In this document: one piece after another, positions 26,213 through 36,153 of the stretch
How the letters are laid out: each line of letters starts with the position of its first letter
How positions within the stretch are numbered: position 1 is the stretch's first letter
Assembly: GCA_934408705.1 (NCBI GenBank)
Contig: CAKRVL010000001.1
Location: 1 to 64,000, forward strand
DNA: 64,000 nt
Direction of reading: 5' to 3'
DNA from: an uncultured Blautia sp.
GTDB lineage: Bacteria; Bacillota; Clostridia; Lachnospirales; Lachnospiraceae
Notes under the pieces: generated by a model
Told to the model about the DNA's origin: nothing
What the model saw: only the letters and a program-made list of their open reading frames with translations
Databases searched by the model: none
Position numbers and translations under genes: made by a program

Positions 26213-27187
26213 ATGAACATTGTATATATTGCGACTGATTCTTATATATCATTACTTGGAATTTCCATTAATTCTATTATAATGAATCGAAAAAGTGAAA
26301 AAATAAACCTGTATGTTTGTTCACCTGATTTGACTGAAGAACATAAAGAACAGTTAGAAGATATTGTTATCCCATATGGTGGAGAAATTTCTTTCCTCGA
26401 TGTATCGGACTACTTAAATAATTTTAGAATTCAAGTGAATACATCAGGATTTCATCCTATTGTTTTGGCAAGATTGTTTCTTGCGTCCTATTTGCCAGAG
26501 AATGTAGATAAAGTGCTCTATTTGGATTGTGATGTTGTGGCGAATGGAGATTTATGGAAATTGGAAGCAACGCAGCTAGAAGGAAAAGCGTTTGCAGCTG
26601 TACCTGAATTGTGTATGCCAGAACGACAGAAGGTACAAATTGGACTTGAAAAAGATGATATTTATTTTAATTGTGGAGTAATGTTGATCAATCTTGCTTA
26701 TTGGCGTAAAAGAAAGCTTTCAGAACAGTTTCTTGAGTATTTTATAAAACAGAACGGAAAGCTTCTTTATAATGATCAGGACATTTTGAACCATTGTTGT
26801 AAAGGAGCAATTGGTAAACTTTCACATACTTACAATTATAATCCGGCATTGTATTATTTTCCCAGATATTTTATCCGAAGTTATCAGCCGGAGTATTACT
26901 GTGCAAGTTCAAAAGTGTATAAATCAATTCGTCAAAAACCGGTGTTAATACATTTTATGGGAGAAGAACGTCCCTGGGTTCATGGGAACTACAGTCCCTA
27001 CCAGGGGGTATTCGAAAAATATAAGTTGAATTCTCCGTGGAAAGATATGCCATTAACCTATGGAAAGGAGAAGGTCCTTTTCTGCTATCATATCTTAAAC
27101 TGTATTACAAGAGTGTTTCCATGGTTTAGAAAATGGTTTACACAGCTGATTGGAATTTATTATTACCAATTAGTAAAGAAAGAGTAG
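26213..27187 (+). CDS. GT8-family glycosyltransferase
   Basis: 324 residues. The N-terminus MNIVYIATDSYISLLGIS and the DxD motif VLYLDCDVVANGDLW are typical of family 8 (retaining galactosyl/glucosyltransferases). The FNCGVMLINLAYWR segment and NDQDILNHCC support this. Predicted to extend a glycan with a galactose- or glucose-type sugar. The DNA is more AT-rich from here on than in the preceding genes. Confidence 0.87.
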   Translation: MNIVYIATDSYISLLGISINSIIMNRKSEKINLYVCSPDLTEEHKEQLEDIVIPYGGEISFLDVSDYLNNFRIQVNTSGFHPIVLARLFLASYLPENVDKVLYLDCDVVANGDLWKLEATQLEGKAFAAVPELCMPERQKVQIGLEKDDIYFNCGVMLINLAYWRKRKLSEQFLEYFIKQNGKLLYNDQDILNHCCKGAIGKLSHTYNYNPALYYFPRYFIRSYQPEYYCASSKVYKSIRQKPVLIHFMGEERPWVHGNYSPYQGVFEKYKLNSPWKDMPLTYGKEKVLFCYHILNCITRVFPWFRKWFTQLIGIYYYQLVKKE

Positions 27188-27199
27188 GTAAGGTGAAGA

Positions 27200-28129
27200 A
27201 TGGTACATATTTTATTATCTACCTATAATGGAGAGAAATATATTGAAGAACAGCTGGAAAGCATTTTTTCGCAAACATATGGTGATATTCGCCTTTATAT
27301 AAGGGATGATGGTTCTACAGATGGAACTGTTGAAAAGATTGAGCAATATTTAAATGCTTATCCAGAGTATGCATCAAGAACCCAATGGATATCAAATGAA
27401 ACCCATGAAAATCTTGGCTATATGCAGAGCTTCTGGGAATTACTGAAAGCAGCTTCCGGTGCAGATTATTATGCATTTTGCGATCAGGATGATGTCTGGC
27501 TTCCGGAAAAAGTTGAAAGAGGTGTGAGAGCTTTGGAAAGAGAGCAAGAAACTTCTAAGCTTCCACTTCTGTATTTCTCAAATTTTTATCAATGCAATGA
27601 GAATTTAAGTGAGAAAAAGGCAGGGCTGGTTTATAGCGGAACTATAAAATTTGAAAATGTACTCTTCTATACTCCGGCATTTGGTTTTACTATTTTTATC
27701 AATGAAAAATTGCGCCAGATGGCATTGGGAGATTTTAATCATGCTGATCTTCCACATGATGGCTGGGTACAGAAAATAGCGGCAGCTTTTGGGAAAATAA
27801 TTTATGATTCAGCATGTACAGCATATTACAGACGACATGAAAATGCAGTTACTGCAAATAATGCCAGTAAGCTGTCCCTTGTGAGAAACTGGATTCAGAA
27901 TGAAATTTTTGGAAAATCCATGCAGGAAACACATATGGTGCTAGAGCAGTTTTATCAGGTGTATGGTTCAAAGATGAAGGTGGAGAATCAGAAACTGTTA
28001 GAAGTATATGCGACGAGAAAAAGAACCCCCAAAATCTGGTGGAAGAGAGTTTGCTTTAAGGAGATGCTACGTCCATCAGTTGGGGGAAGAGTGGCATTGA
28101 GGATATGCTTTTTGATAGGGAGGTATTAA
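27200..28129 (+). CDS. GT2 rhamnosyltransferase-like protein
   Basis: 309 residues. GT-A motifs: ILLSTYNGEKYIEEQLESI, IRDDGSTDGT, FCDQDDVWLPEKV. The second-domain signature HDGWVQKIAAAFG also fits. The FCDQDDVW pattern is common in rhamnosyltransferases and alpha-L-Rha glycan assembly (Rgp-like), which agrees with the RgpF-like modules of the giant protein downstream. Specificity is inferred. Confidence 0.82.
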   Translation: MVHILLSTYNGEKYIEEQLESIFSQTYGDIRLYIRDDGSTDGTVEKIEQYLNAYPEYASRTQWISNETHENLGYMQSFWELLKAASGADYYAFCDQDDVWLPEKVERGVRALEREQETSKLPLLYFSNFYQCNENLSEKKAGLVYSGTIKFENVLFYTPAFGFTIFINEKLRQMALGDFNHADLPHDGWVQKIAAAFGKIIYDSACTAYYRRHENAVTANNASKLSLVRNWIQNEIFGKSMQETHMVLEQFYQVYGSKMKVENQKLLEVYATRKRTPKIWWKRVCFKEMLRPSVGGRVALRICFLIGRY

Positions 28130-28211
28130 TATCTTGTTATTTATAAATTGATATGATAAAATTTGTCATGTATACATATTAAAAAGATTTTACTAGTGAG
28201 AAAGGCTTGAC

Positions 28212-29642
28212 ATGGAACAAAAGAATATTTGGACAGTTATATTAAAATATGGAATAATAATTTCCATTTTGTTTGGAGCATGTTATTTTTTTATCGGTGA
28301 AAAAAGTTTAAAAACTGTATCGTATGTCGAAGAGTATGCGGAAGTTGAAGCAACTCAAATCACACCAAATTTGGTTGAGAATATAACTATAATACAGGAA
28401 TTTGTTACACATGCTGATTTTATTGATGGTTTGATTTTAAGATTTGCAACTTATAATAACACTCTAAAAGAAGGAAATGTAGAAATTACCTTACGGAGTG
28501 AGGAAGAACAACTTTTATACGAATGCAGTATTCCAGTAACTAACTTGAAAGATAATGAGAATGTACAAATTGATTTTGAAAATAGTATAGCTGTTCAACG
28601 GGATACTAAATTACAATTAATAATTAGGGAAACAAATAATACAGATGGAAATGTAGCTACGCTTTGGATGGGAACAGCACAAAAAGATTGTAAGCTTTTT
28701 GTAAATGATGAGCTGACGGCTGGCACATTATATTTTAATCCAGTGTGTACAAGAAATGGACATTATTTACCTCATTATTTAATTGTGTTTGTATTTCTGG
28801 AGGTCTTATTTATTGTTATTTGTTTATATCAGAAAAGAAAAGATGAAAAAGGAGTGCGTACCGGATTAAATGAATGTGTTCATATTTTTAAAGACTATCG
28901 TTTCCTTCTGTCACAGTTAATTGGACGTGATTTTGCAGTAAAATATAGAAGAAGCTATCTTGGAATTGTTTGGGTTATTCTTAATCCATTACTTACGATG
29001 ATTGTGCTATCAGCTGTTTTTGCATTTATCTTCAGGTTTAACATAGATAATTTTCCTGTGTATTTAATTCTTGGACAGGTAATTTTCAATTTTTATAGTG
29101 AAGCAACACAAATTTCGACAACAACGATTACTGGATCAGGACAAATGATTAAAAAAATATATATTCCTAAGTATATATTCCCTTTAAGTAAGACTATGTT
29201 TTCTTTCTTCAATTTTGTACTATCGTTTATTCCAGTATTATTAGTAATGCTATATTATAGAATACCAATTACGCTTAATATTTTGTATTTGCCATTGTTG
29301 TTATTAGCGTATTTTTGTTTTGTACTTGGAGTGAGTTTTATTTTATCTGCGATGCAGGTGTTTATGAGAGATACTCAATATTTATATGGTATATTTTTAA
29401 CATTGTTGGGGTATACAACACCTATTTTTTATTCTATAGATTCGTTATCACCACTGTTTCAGAAAATTATGTTGCTTAATCCACTGTACCATTATATGGC
29501 AGTTCTCAGAACCATTTTACTTTATGGTATGGCACCTACATTACAGGAAATGACAATATGCATTTTACTAGGTGGAGTATTTTTGGGAGCTGGTTTATGT
29601 TATTTCTTTAAACGTCAAAAGAGATTTATTTTATACATTTAA
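28212..29642 (+). CDS. ABC-2 polysaccharide export permease with N-terminal ectodomain
   Basis: 476 residues, much longer than a normal Wzm/TagG permease (about 260). Residues 230-476 are the ABC-2 permease: RDFAVKYRRSYLGIVWVILNPLL, six hydrophobic segments, YTTPIFYSIDS. Residues 10-28 form one membrane helix, followed by an extracellular beta-rich domain of about 155 residues (LILRFATYNNTLKEGNVEI) and another helix. That ectodomain resembles the one in the DUF2142 protein at 36154. Partner ATPase follows 13 bp downstream. Exports a lipid-linked glycan. Confidence 0.85.
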   Translation: MEQKNIWTVILKYGIIISILFGACYFFIGEKSLKTVSYVEEYAEVEATQITPNLVENITIIQEFVTHADFIDGLILRFATYNNTLKEGNVEITLRSEEEQLLYECSIPVTNLKDNENVQIDFENSIAVQRDTKLQLIIRETNNTDGNVATLWMGTAQKDCKLFVNDELTAGTLYFNPVCTRNGHYLPHYLIVFVFLEVLFIVICLYQKRKDEKGVRTGLNECVHIFKDYRFLLSQLIGRDFAVKYRRSYLGIVWVILNPLLTMIVLSAVFAFIFRFNIDNFPVYLILGQVIFNFYSEATQISTTTITGSGQMIKKIYIPKYIFPLSKTMFSFFNFVLSFIPVLLVMLYYRIPITLNILYLPLLLLAYFCFVLGVSFILSAMQVFMRDTQYLYGIFLTLLGYTTPIFYSIDSLSPLFQKIMLLNPLYHYMAVLRTILLYGMAPTLQEMTICILLGGVFLGAGLCYFFKRQKRFILYI

Positions 29643-29655
29643 AGTAGAGGTTATT

Positions 29656-31176
29656 ATGGAAAATAAGGAAGAAGTGAAGAACGCAATTACGGTTGATAAA
29701 GTTTCTATGCATTTTAATATGGCCACTGAAAAGGTTGATAGTCTTAGAGATTATATCACTAAAGCGTTGTCTAAAAAGTTATTTTTTGATGATTTCATTG
29801 CTGTAGATAATGTTTCCTTTAATGTAAAAAGGGGAGAAGTATTTGGAATTGTTGGGACCAATGGTAGTGGAAAATCTACACTTTTGAAAATGATAGCGGG
29901 AGTTTTGGAACCATCAAAAGGTGAAATTTATACGCATGGTACTATGGCACCTTTAATTGAGCTAGGAGCTGGGTTTGATGGCGAATTAACTGGAAGAGAG
30001 AATATTTATTTAAATGGTGCGTTGCTGGGGTATAGTAAAGATTTTCTTGATGAAAAATTTAAAAGTATTGTGGATTTTGCAGAAATGTGGAAATTTCTTG
30101 ACATGCCATTAAAAAATTATTCATCAGGTATGACAGCGCGTATCGCTTTTGCAATTGCAACTGCTGTAAAACCAGATATTTTGATTGCAGACGAAATCTT
30201 AGCGGTTGGAGATTTCCTATTTCAACAAAAGTGCGAGCAAAGGATTAAGGAATTGATGGAAGGTGGTACAACAGTTCTTATTGTATCACATAGTATTGAT
30301 CAGATTGAGCATTTGTGTGATAGGGTTTTGTGGATTGAAAAAGGAAAACAAATTATGGTTGGTAAGACCTTTGAAGTATGTAATGAATATCGTAATTTGC
30401 AAAATAGCCCTGAAAGAGTGGCTGTTCCAAAAACACAGGTTGTTTCAGAAGGAAAATGTAGTATTTGTGGATCTGTTTCACAATTTAGAAATGAACCTGG
30501 TATGACATATAAAACAGAAGCATACTGCTCAAAATGCGGTGCATTATTAAGAACATCTGATCTAATACGTTTTTATTTAAATGAAGAATTTCCATCTGCT
30601 AGTTCTATAAGTGATGTAGAAGACACATTATCTAAAATGAATATTATGTATTGTGGACATAATGATGTATTATCTTCGTATTTAAAACGTTTTTCTGGAT
30701 TCTCAAGTTTAAATCAAAATAGATTGCATGATTGTGTTACTTTATTAGATGCAGAAAAATTGCCAGTTGATAAAAAAGAAATCGTAGATTTAATTGTTAT
30801 GCAACGGGTATTATCATTTGTAAAAAGTCCTGAATTACTTTTACAGAAAGCTTATGAATTATTAAAACCAGGAGGAATATTGTTGCTTACGGTTCCTGTT
30901 TTTGAACAAAAGAGGACTAGAAAACGTACAGAGAAAGATCAAAAAATTGTTTTAAATAACCATGAGTTGGTTACCGAATGGGGTTTTGATATAAAAGATA
31001 TTTTGCAGAGTTTAGGTTTTGAGGTAAAAATGAAAAAGATGCATGAGTGGTATACGAAGGAAGAAATAACAGATATAGATAAAACATATAAGCAGTTTAT
31101 TGAAACTCATCCATATTTTTATTTTAAATTTAATTCATGGGCTATAATTGCAAAAAAAGAAGAGGAAAAAGAATGA
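29656..31176 (+). CDS. polysaccharide ABC ATPase fused to zinc-ribbon and methyltransferase-like domain
   Basis: 506 residues from the ATG at 29656. Residues 1-250 are a Wzt/TagH-type ATPase: Walker A GTNGSGKST, signature YSSGMTARIAFA, Walker B ILIADEILAVGD, VSHS switch. Then a CSIC...CSKC zinc-ribbon (about residues 268-295), followed by about 200 residues resembling class I methyltransferases (QRVLSFVKSPELLLQKAYEL, LLKPGGILLLTVP). No clear GxGxG SAM-binding loop is visible, so catalysis is doubtful. Some Wzt proteins carry C-terminal glycan-recognition domains; this extension may do the same. Confidence 0.85.
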   Translation: MENKEEVKNAITVDKVSMHFNMATEKVDSLRDYITKALSKKLFFDDFIAVDNVSFNVKRGEVFGIVGTNGSGKSTLLKMIAGVLEPSKGEIYTHGTMAPLIELGAGFDGELTGRENIYLNGALLGYSKDFLDEKFKSIVDFAEMWKFLDMPLKNYSSGMTARIAFAIATAVKPDILIADEILAVGDFLFQQKCEQRIKELMEGGTTVLIVSHSIDQIEHLCDRVLWIEKGKQIMVGKTFEVCNEYRNLQNSPERVAVPKTQVVSEGKCSICGSVSQFRNEPGMTYKTEAYCSKCGALLRTSDLIRFYLNEEFPSASSISDVEDTLSKMNIMYCGHNDVLSSYLKRFSGFSSLNQNRLHDCVTLLDAEKLPVDKKEIVDLIVMQRVLSFVKSPELLLQKAYELLKPGGILLLTVPVFEQKRTRKRTEKDQKIVLNNHELVTEWGFDIKDILQSLGFEVKMKKMHEWYTKEEITDIDKTYKQFIETHPYFYFKFNSWAIIAKKEEEKE

Positions 31177-34100
31177 AATCAAAAATTGCTCAAATTGGAA
31201 CATTTGATGTAGAAAATTTTGGAGATTTATTGTTTACAAATATATTAGAAAAATATTTTGCAGAATACGATATTGATTTGTTTTCTCCAAGAGGAAAATG
31301 TGAGAAACCGTTTGAAAAAGATAAATATGTTTATTCTATAGACGATTTAGAAGATCAATGTAGAGAAAAAGAGTATCAGGCATTAATTATCGGTGGAGGA
31401 GACATCATTCGGTCTGATGTACAGGCTACATCTGTATATGACGAAAGAAAAAGTATATCCTTTGAATTATGGGCAAAAACAATATTAATTGGCAATAAAT
31501 ATGATATTCCGATTTTATTCAACGCACCAGGAGTACCATTTGATTTTGATGAAAATATGCAGAAAGTTGCTGGGGAGTTGTTGGAAAGTTGCAGATATCT
31601 TTCTGTTAGAGATAGTAATTCCGCAAAATATTTAAATCAATGCACATCAAAAGTGATAAATGTGATTCCGGATACTGTACTTACGATAAATGATCTTTAT
31701 AGTAAAATTGACATGAAAAAATATAGAGAGCAATTGAGAGAAAAATTAGGATTGCCATTAGATGAAAATTATATCGTGGTGCAGCATAATTGTTGTAATA
31801 TTGATGATGAATACTATATTGAGCAATTAAAAAAAGTTGTTTATCATATTAATGGAAAAGGGTTAAAGGTTGTTTTATTGCCAATTGGGTATGTGCATAA
31901 AGACATTCTTTTTTTAGAAAAGCTATATTCTGCAGATGAGACAAATCAAATTTTAGTAAAAGAAAAATTAACTCCTGTTGAAATTATTGCAATTCTTGCA
32001 GGTAGTGCAGGATATGTAGGAACTAGTATGCATGGTGCTGTGATATCATATGCATATGAGAAATTTGCAATATGCATTAATACATCAAACTATTCAAAAA
32101 TCACTGGGCTATTAAAAAATTTAGATCATTCAGAATGGGAAGCAAAGAATATAACAGATGTAGAAAAAATGTTGGATGATATTTATAATAAACCAGTTAA
32201 ATATGATTTGGCTATTAAAACGGAAATTATCAATCATTTTAATAGAATGAAAGAAATAATTTTAAAAGGCAAAACGCATGTTAATATACCAAATATATTA
32301 GCGGAATATTATAATATATTAAGTAAGTTAGAAAACAGAATGCCAGAAGATTTTATTGAAGCAATTGTTTATTTTGATTTTGGCAATGGCTTTTTTGCAG
32401 ATGAAGCTGTACATGTTAAATATAAAAAAGAAGTTACTCCTAATTTGTTATATTTTTCACTTGAAGTACCTGCTGGTACAAAAAAAATACGAATAGATCC
32501 TATTGAGTCTGCATTAATAAGGGTTGATGCTTTAAAAATCCAAATTGGAGAGAATTATTTTGAGGCTAATATTGATAATTGTTTGATGGTTGAAGACTAT
32601 AAATTAATTATTAGTACAGATCCTTGTTTTTTAGTATCGGTTAATATAAATGCTAGAGAAAAGCTGAAAGTACATTTACAAGCGCAGATATTAACATTGT
32701 CAGATATGCAAAATCTTTTAGGTAAGTTTAATTATCAAAAGGAAATAGAAAGTTTAGCGTATAAAGAGGAACTTTATAAAAGAGATCAAAATGAAAAAAG
32801 AATAATAAAGGAATGTGATGAATTGAGAGAAGAAAATCAGAATATCAAGGAGAATGCTAAAAAGTTAGAAGAAGAAAATTTATATATAAAAAAAGAATTA
32901 GAAGAAAAACAGCAGCTTAAAGAAAAATTATTACAAATAGAAACTAAAAATGTTCAATTAGAAACTGAAAATATACAGTTGCGTGAGAAGTCAAATCAAT
33001 CTGAAATTCAATACAAAAAAATTGAAACAGAAAGTCGTATTCAAATTGATGCATTGAACAGTATGAATCTCGATTTAAGAAATAGATTAAGTGAGAAAGA
33101 AAATGAAAATGAGATAATAAAAAACTCTCTCTGTTGGAAAATAACAGCTCCGATTAGAGTGACTGGAAATGTTTTTTATCGTTTAATGATGAAAACCTAT
33201 GTTACACAATGTGCATTAGAAGCTATGAAAATATTGGTTCAGAAAGGACCAGCGGAAGTATTTCGTGCATGCAGAAGATTTATTGATAGATCATTACATT
33301 CTCAAGAAGCAAATGAAATGCTTCCTAATCGTTCTTTAAATAATAAAGATGGCTATTTGCCTTATGAATGTGAATATCAAGATAATATTAAGTTTGAGGG
33401 AACCCCTGATGTAAAAATGTTGGCTTTTTATCTTCCACAATATCATACTTTCCCTGAAAATGATGAATGGTGGGGGAAAGGATTTACAGAATGGGTAAAT
33501 GTTAAAAATGGAGATTCTCGTTTTGAAGGTCATTATCAGCCACGAGTTCCGCATAAAGATATAGGATATTACAATTTGGAAGATATCTCTGTATTAAAAC
33601 GTCAAGCTGAATTAGCAAAAGAGCATGGTATTTATGGATTTTGTTTCTATTATTATTGGTTTTCTGGAAAACGATTAATGGAGAAACCTGTTGATATGCT
33701 ATTGGAGCATCCGGAAATTGATTTACCATTCTGTTTATGTTGGGCCAATGAGAATTGGACACGCGCTTGGGATGGACAAAATAAGAATGTTTTAATTGCA
33801 CAGGATTATAGTGATGAAGATGATGAAAGATTTATGGTTGATCTAGAAAAGTATATTTCGGATAAGAGATATATTAGGATCAACGGAAAACCATTAGTGA
33901 TTGTATATAATCCGGGGCAGATTCCAGATTGCCATAAGAGTTTTGATAAATGGAGAGAATGTGCAAAACGAATTGGAATTGGGGATATTTTAATTTGGAC
34001 TTGTCAGACTGCTAATAACTCGGCGGATATTTTAAACATTGGAGACTGCATTGATGGAGAAGTAGAATTTCCTCCACATAATATGTGGTTAGAATCAATT

Positions 34101-36032
34101 GCTGTTCGGGATCTTGATTTGCATGGAAAATCTGCATTTATTTATAATTATCAGTGTCTAGTGGATTATCAGATTAAAAAATTAAAAGAAAATATAAAAA
34201 CAACAGTTCCAGTTCATCATGGTTGTATGTTAGCATGGGACAATGCAGCTAGAAGAAAAGATGCTTGGTTTACCTATTATGCTTTTTCATTGAAAAGTTT
34301 ATATAAGTGGGTAAATGCATTGGTTGATAATGCAAGAAAGAACTATGATTCTGAAGAAAGGTTTGTTTTTATTAATGCATGGAATGAGTGGGGAGAGGGA
34401 ACTTATTTAGAACCAGATGAAAAGTATGGATATGCGAATATAAATACAGTTTCAAAAGCATTGTATGACAGGCCGTTTAGAGACGATATAATTTTTATTA
34501 ATGAGAAATCCTCTAAGTTAGAAAAAATGAAGGAAAACTCATCAATAGCGGTGCAGGTTCATATGTTCTATTTGGAAACTTTGGATGAGACAATTGAAAA
34601 CCTTAATTATATTCCGTATAAATACGATTGCTATATAAGCACAGATAGTGAAGAAAAAAAGAAAATTATTGAAAGCGCTTTTAAATTAAAGAGTACATGT
34701 AATAAATGTCAGGTTGATGTATTCGAAAATCGGGGACGCGATGTAGCACCATTTATTGTACAAATGTCTTCTATAATCAGTAATTATAAATATATTTGTC
34801 ATATTCATTCTAAAAAAACTAAAACTGGTGAGTACGGAAATGAATGGAGAAAGTATATTTTTAGACATTTATTTGGTTCCAAAGAATATCTGGAAGCGCT
34901 ATTTGCAGAGTTTGAGAATAATGATAAATTGGGTATTATCATGCCTGAAACATTTCCAGTTTTGGAATTACAGGCTGAATGGGGTGGTAATTTAGAAGGG
35001 GTAAAAAATCTCCTTGAGCGTTTAGAATGTAGAACAGAAGAATTGCCGGCGGATCCAGTATTTCCTGTTGGTAATATGTTCTGGGCGAAGGTAGAAGCAA
35101 TTCTACCTATGTTTACACATGGTCTGAAACAAACTGATTTTCCAGAAGAACAAGGACAAACTAATGCTACAATAGCTCATCAAATTGAACGTTCCTGGGT
35201 ATATGTTGCTGCACATGGTGGATATACATATAGAAAATTATTTAATAATTGTAAGGAAAATATTAAATTATCTCAAAAGAAACGAATTGGAATTTTTGTA
35301 CATTATGATAAAGAAGATATTATATCTGAAGAAGATATAACTTCTGTTTCTGTATATTCAAAAATTATGGATGATTTAGTATTTGTAACCAATAGCATGC
35401 TAGAACCAGAGGAATTAGAAAAAGTGAAGCCCTATGTATCTCGATGTATATGTAGAGAGAATAAAGGCTTAGACTTTGGGGCTTGGAAAGAAGCAATTCT
35501 ATTATTAGGACGAAAAAAAATAATGGAGTATGATGAATTAGTCCTTTGTAATAATAGTTGCTTTGCGCCTGTATTCCCATTGGAAAAAATGTTCACAGAA
35601 ATGGAACAGGAGAATGTAGACTTTTGGGGAAATTGTATTTTTCCGTATTCACCGGATGGTTCGTATATTCATAAAGACTGTATACCAGAACATTTACAAA
35701 GTTATTTTACGGTGTATAATAAAAACTTGCTTAAAAGCGATACGTTCTGGAAATTTTGGGAGAACATACCAGTATATGAAAATTACATTGATGTTGTTGG
35801 TAATTGTGAGTCCCAATTTACGAAAATATTAGCAGATGCCGGCTTTACATATTCACCATATATAAAAGAAAGCTATTATTTATGCCAATATTTACACAAT
35901 TATTCTGTTCCATATGAAAAGCCAACATCGTTATTACTATTAAATAGTCCATTTGTAAAGAAAAAATGTTATGAGTATATGGACTGCGAAGAGAAAAATA
36001 AATTAGAAACATATATAAAAAAATTAAAATAA
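31173..36032 (+). CDS. giant multi-domain glycan enzyme (pyruvyltransferase + coiled coil + WbsX/GH99-like + RgpF-like x2)
   Basis: 1619 residues from the ATG at 31173, which overlaps the upstream stop (ATGA). Domains in order: polysaccharide pyruvyltransferase-type (about 10-345; LIIGGGDIIRSD, TSMHGAVISYAYEKFAI); a beta-rich spacer; a coiled coil (about 520-650, Glu/Lys-rich) with the SLCWKITAPIRV motif; a WbsX/GH99-like domain (about 746-1100; MLAFYLPQYHTFPEND, WGKGFTEW, FYYYWFSGKRLMEKPV, NAWNEWGEGTYLEPD); an RgpF-type domain (about 1126-1365; VFENRGRDVAPF, HIHSKKT); and a second RgpF-like domain (about 1370-1600; NKGLDFGAWKEAI). Members of these families assemble rhamnan-type wall glycans. 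No membrane segment. AT-rich codon use. Confidence 0.87.
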   Translation: MKSKIAQIGTFDVENFGDLLFTNILEKYFAEYDIDLFSPRGKCEKPFEKDKYVYSIDDLEDQCREKEYQALIIGGGDIIRSDVQATSVYDERKSISFELWAKTILIGNKYDIPILFNAPGVPFDFDENMQKVAGELLESCRYLSVRDSNSAKYLNQCTSKVINVIPDTVLTINDLYSKIDMKKYREQLREKLGLPLDENYIVVQHNCCNIDDEYYIEQLKKVVYHINGKGLKVVLLPIGYVHKDILFLEKLYSADETNQILVKEKLTPVEIIAILAGSAGYVGTSMHGAVISYAYEKFAICINTSNYSKITGLLKNLDHSEWEAKNITDVEKMLDDIYNKPVKYDLAIKTEIINHFNRMKEIILKGKTHVNIPNILAEYYNILSKLENRMPEDFIEAIVYFDFGNGFFADEAVHVKYKKEVTPNLLYFSLEVPAGTKKIRIDPIESALIRVDALKIQIGENYFEANIDNCLMVEDYKLIISTDPCFLVSVNINAREKLKVHLQAQILTLSDMQNLLGKFNYQKEIESLAYKEELYKRDQNEKRIIKECDELREENQNIKENAKKLEEENLYIKKELEEKQQLKEKLLQIETKNVQLETENIQLREKSNQSEIQYKKIETESRIQIDALNSMNLDLRNRLSEKENENEIIKNSLCWKITAPIRVTGNVFYRLMMKTYVTQCALEAMKILVQKGPAEVFRACRRFIDRSLHSQEANEMLPNRSLNNKDGYLPYECEYQDNIKFEGTPDVKMLAFYLPQYHTFPENDEWWGKGFTEWVNVKNGDSRFEGHYQPRVPHKDIGYYNLEDISVLKRQAELAKEHGIYGFCFYYYWFSGKRLMEKPVDMLLEHPEIDLPFCLCWANENWTRAWDGQNKNVLIAQDYSDEDDERFMVDLEKYISDKRYIRINGKPLVIVYNPGQIPDCHKSFDKWRECAKRIGIGDILIWTCQTANNSADILNIGDCIDGEVEFPPHNMWLESIAVRDLDLHGKSAFIYNYQCLVDYQIKKLKENIKTTVPVHHGCMLAWDNAARRKDAWFTYYAFSLKSLYKWVNALVDNARKNYDSEERFVFINAWNEWGEGTYLEPDEKYGYANINTVSKALYDRPFRDDIIFINEKSSKLEKMKENSSIAVQVHMFYLETLDETIENLNYIPYKYDCYISTDSEEKKKIIESAFKLKSTCNKCQVDVFENRGRDVAPFIVQMSSIISNYKYICHIHSKKTKTGEYGNEWRKYIFRHLFGSKEYLEALFAEFENNDKLGIIMPETFPVLELQAEWGGNLEGVKNLLERLECRTEELPADPVFPVGNMFWAKVEAILPMFTHGLKQTDFPEEQGQTNATIAHQIERSWVYVAAHGGYTYRKLFNNCKENIKLSQKKRIGIFVHYDKEDIISEEDITSVSVYSKIMDDLVFVTNSMLEPEELEKVKPYVSRCICRENKGLDFGAWKEAILLLGRKKIMEYDELVLCNNSCFAPVFPLEKMFTEMEQENVDFWGNCIFPYSPDGSYIHKDCIPEHLQSYFTVYNKNLLKSDTFWKFWENIPVYENYIDVVGNCESQFTKILADAGFTYSPYIKESYYLCQYLHNYSVPYEKPTSLLLLNSPFVKKKCYEYMDCEEKNKLETYIKKLK

Positions 36033-36072
36033 GAATAACTGCTTTAATTTGCACCTAGAGTTGTTACATAAT

Positions 36073-36129
36073 ACTAATAGAAAGTAGTTTCCAAAATAAA
36101 AATATTTACTTTGGCTACTTTCTATTAGT
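36073..36129. repeat. long inverted repeat between glycan genes
   Basis: ACTAATAGAAAGTAG (36073-36087) is perfectly complementary to 36115-36129, and inner CCAAA/TTTGG extends the stem past a 3-nt bulge. No T run follows, so a terminator role is uncertain. It separates the giant protein gene from the DUF2142 gene. Confidence 0.6.
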
Positions 36130-36153
36130 TTAAGGGAATTGAGTGGAGGAGAA

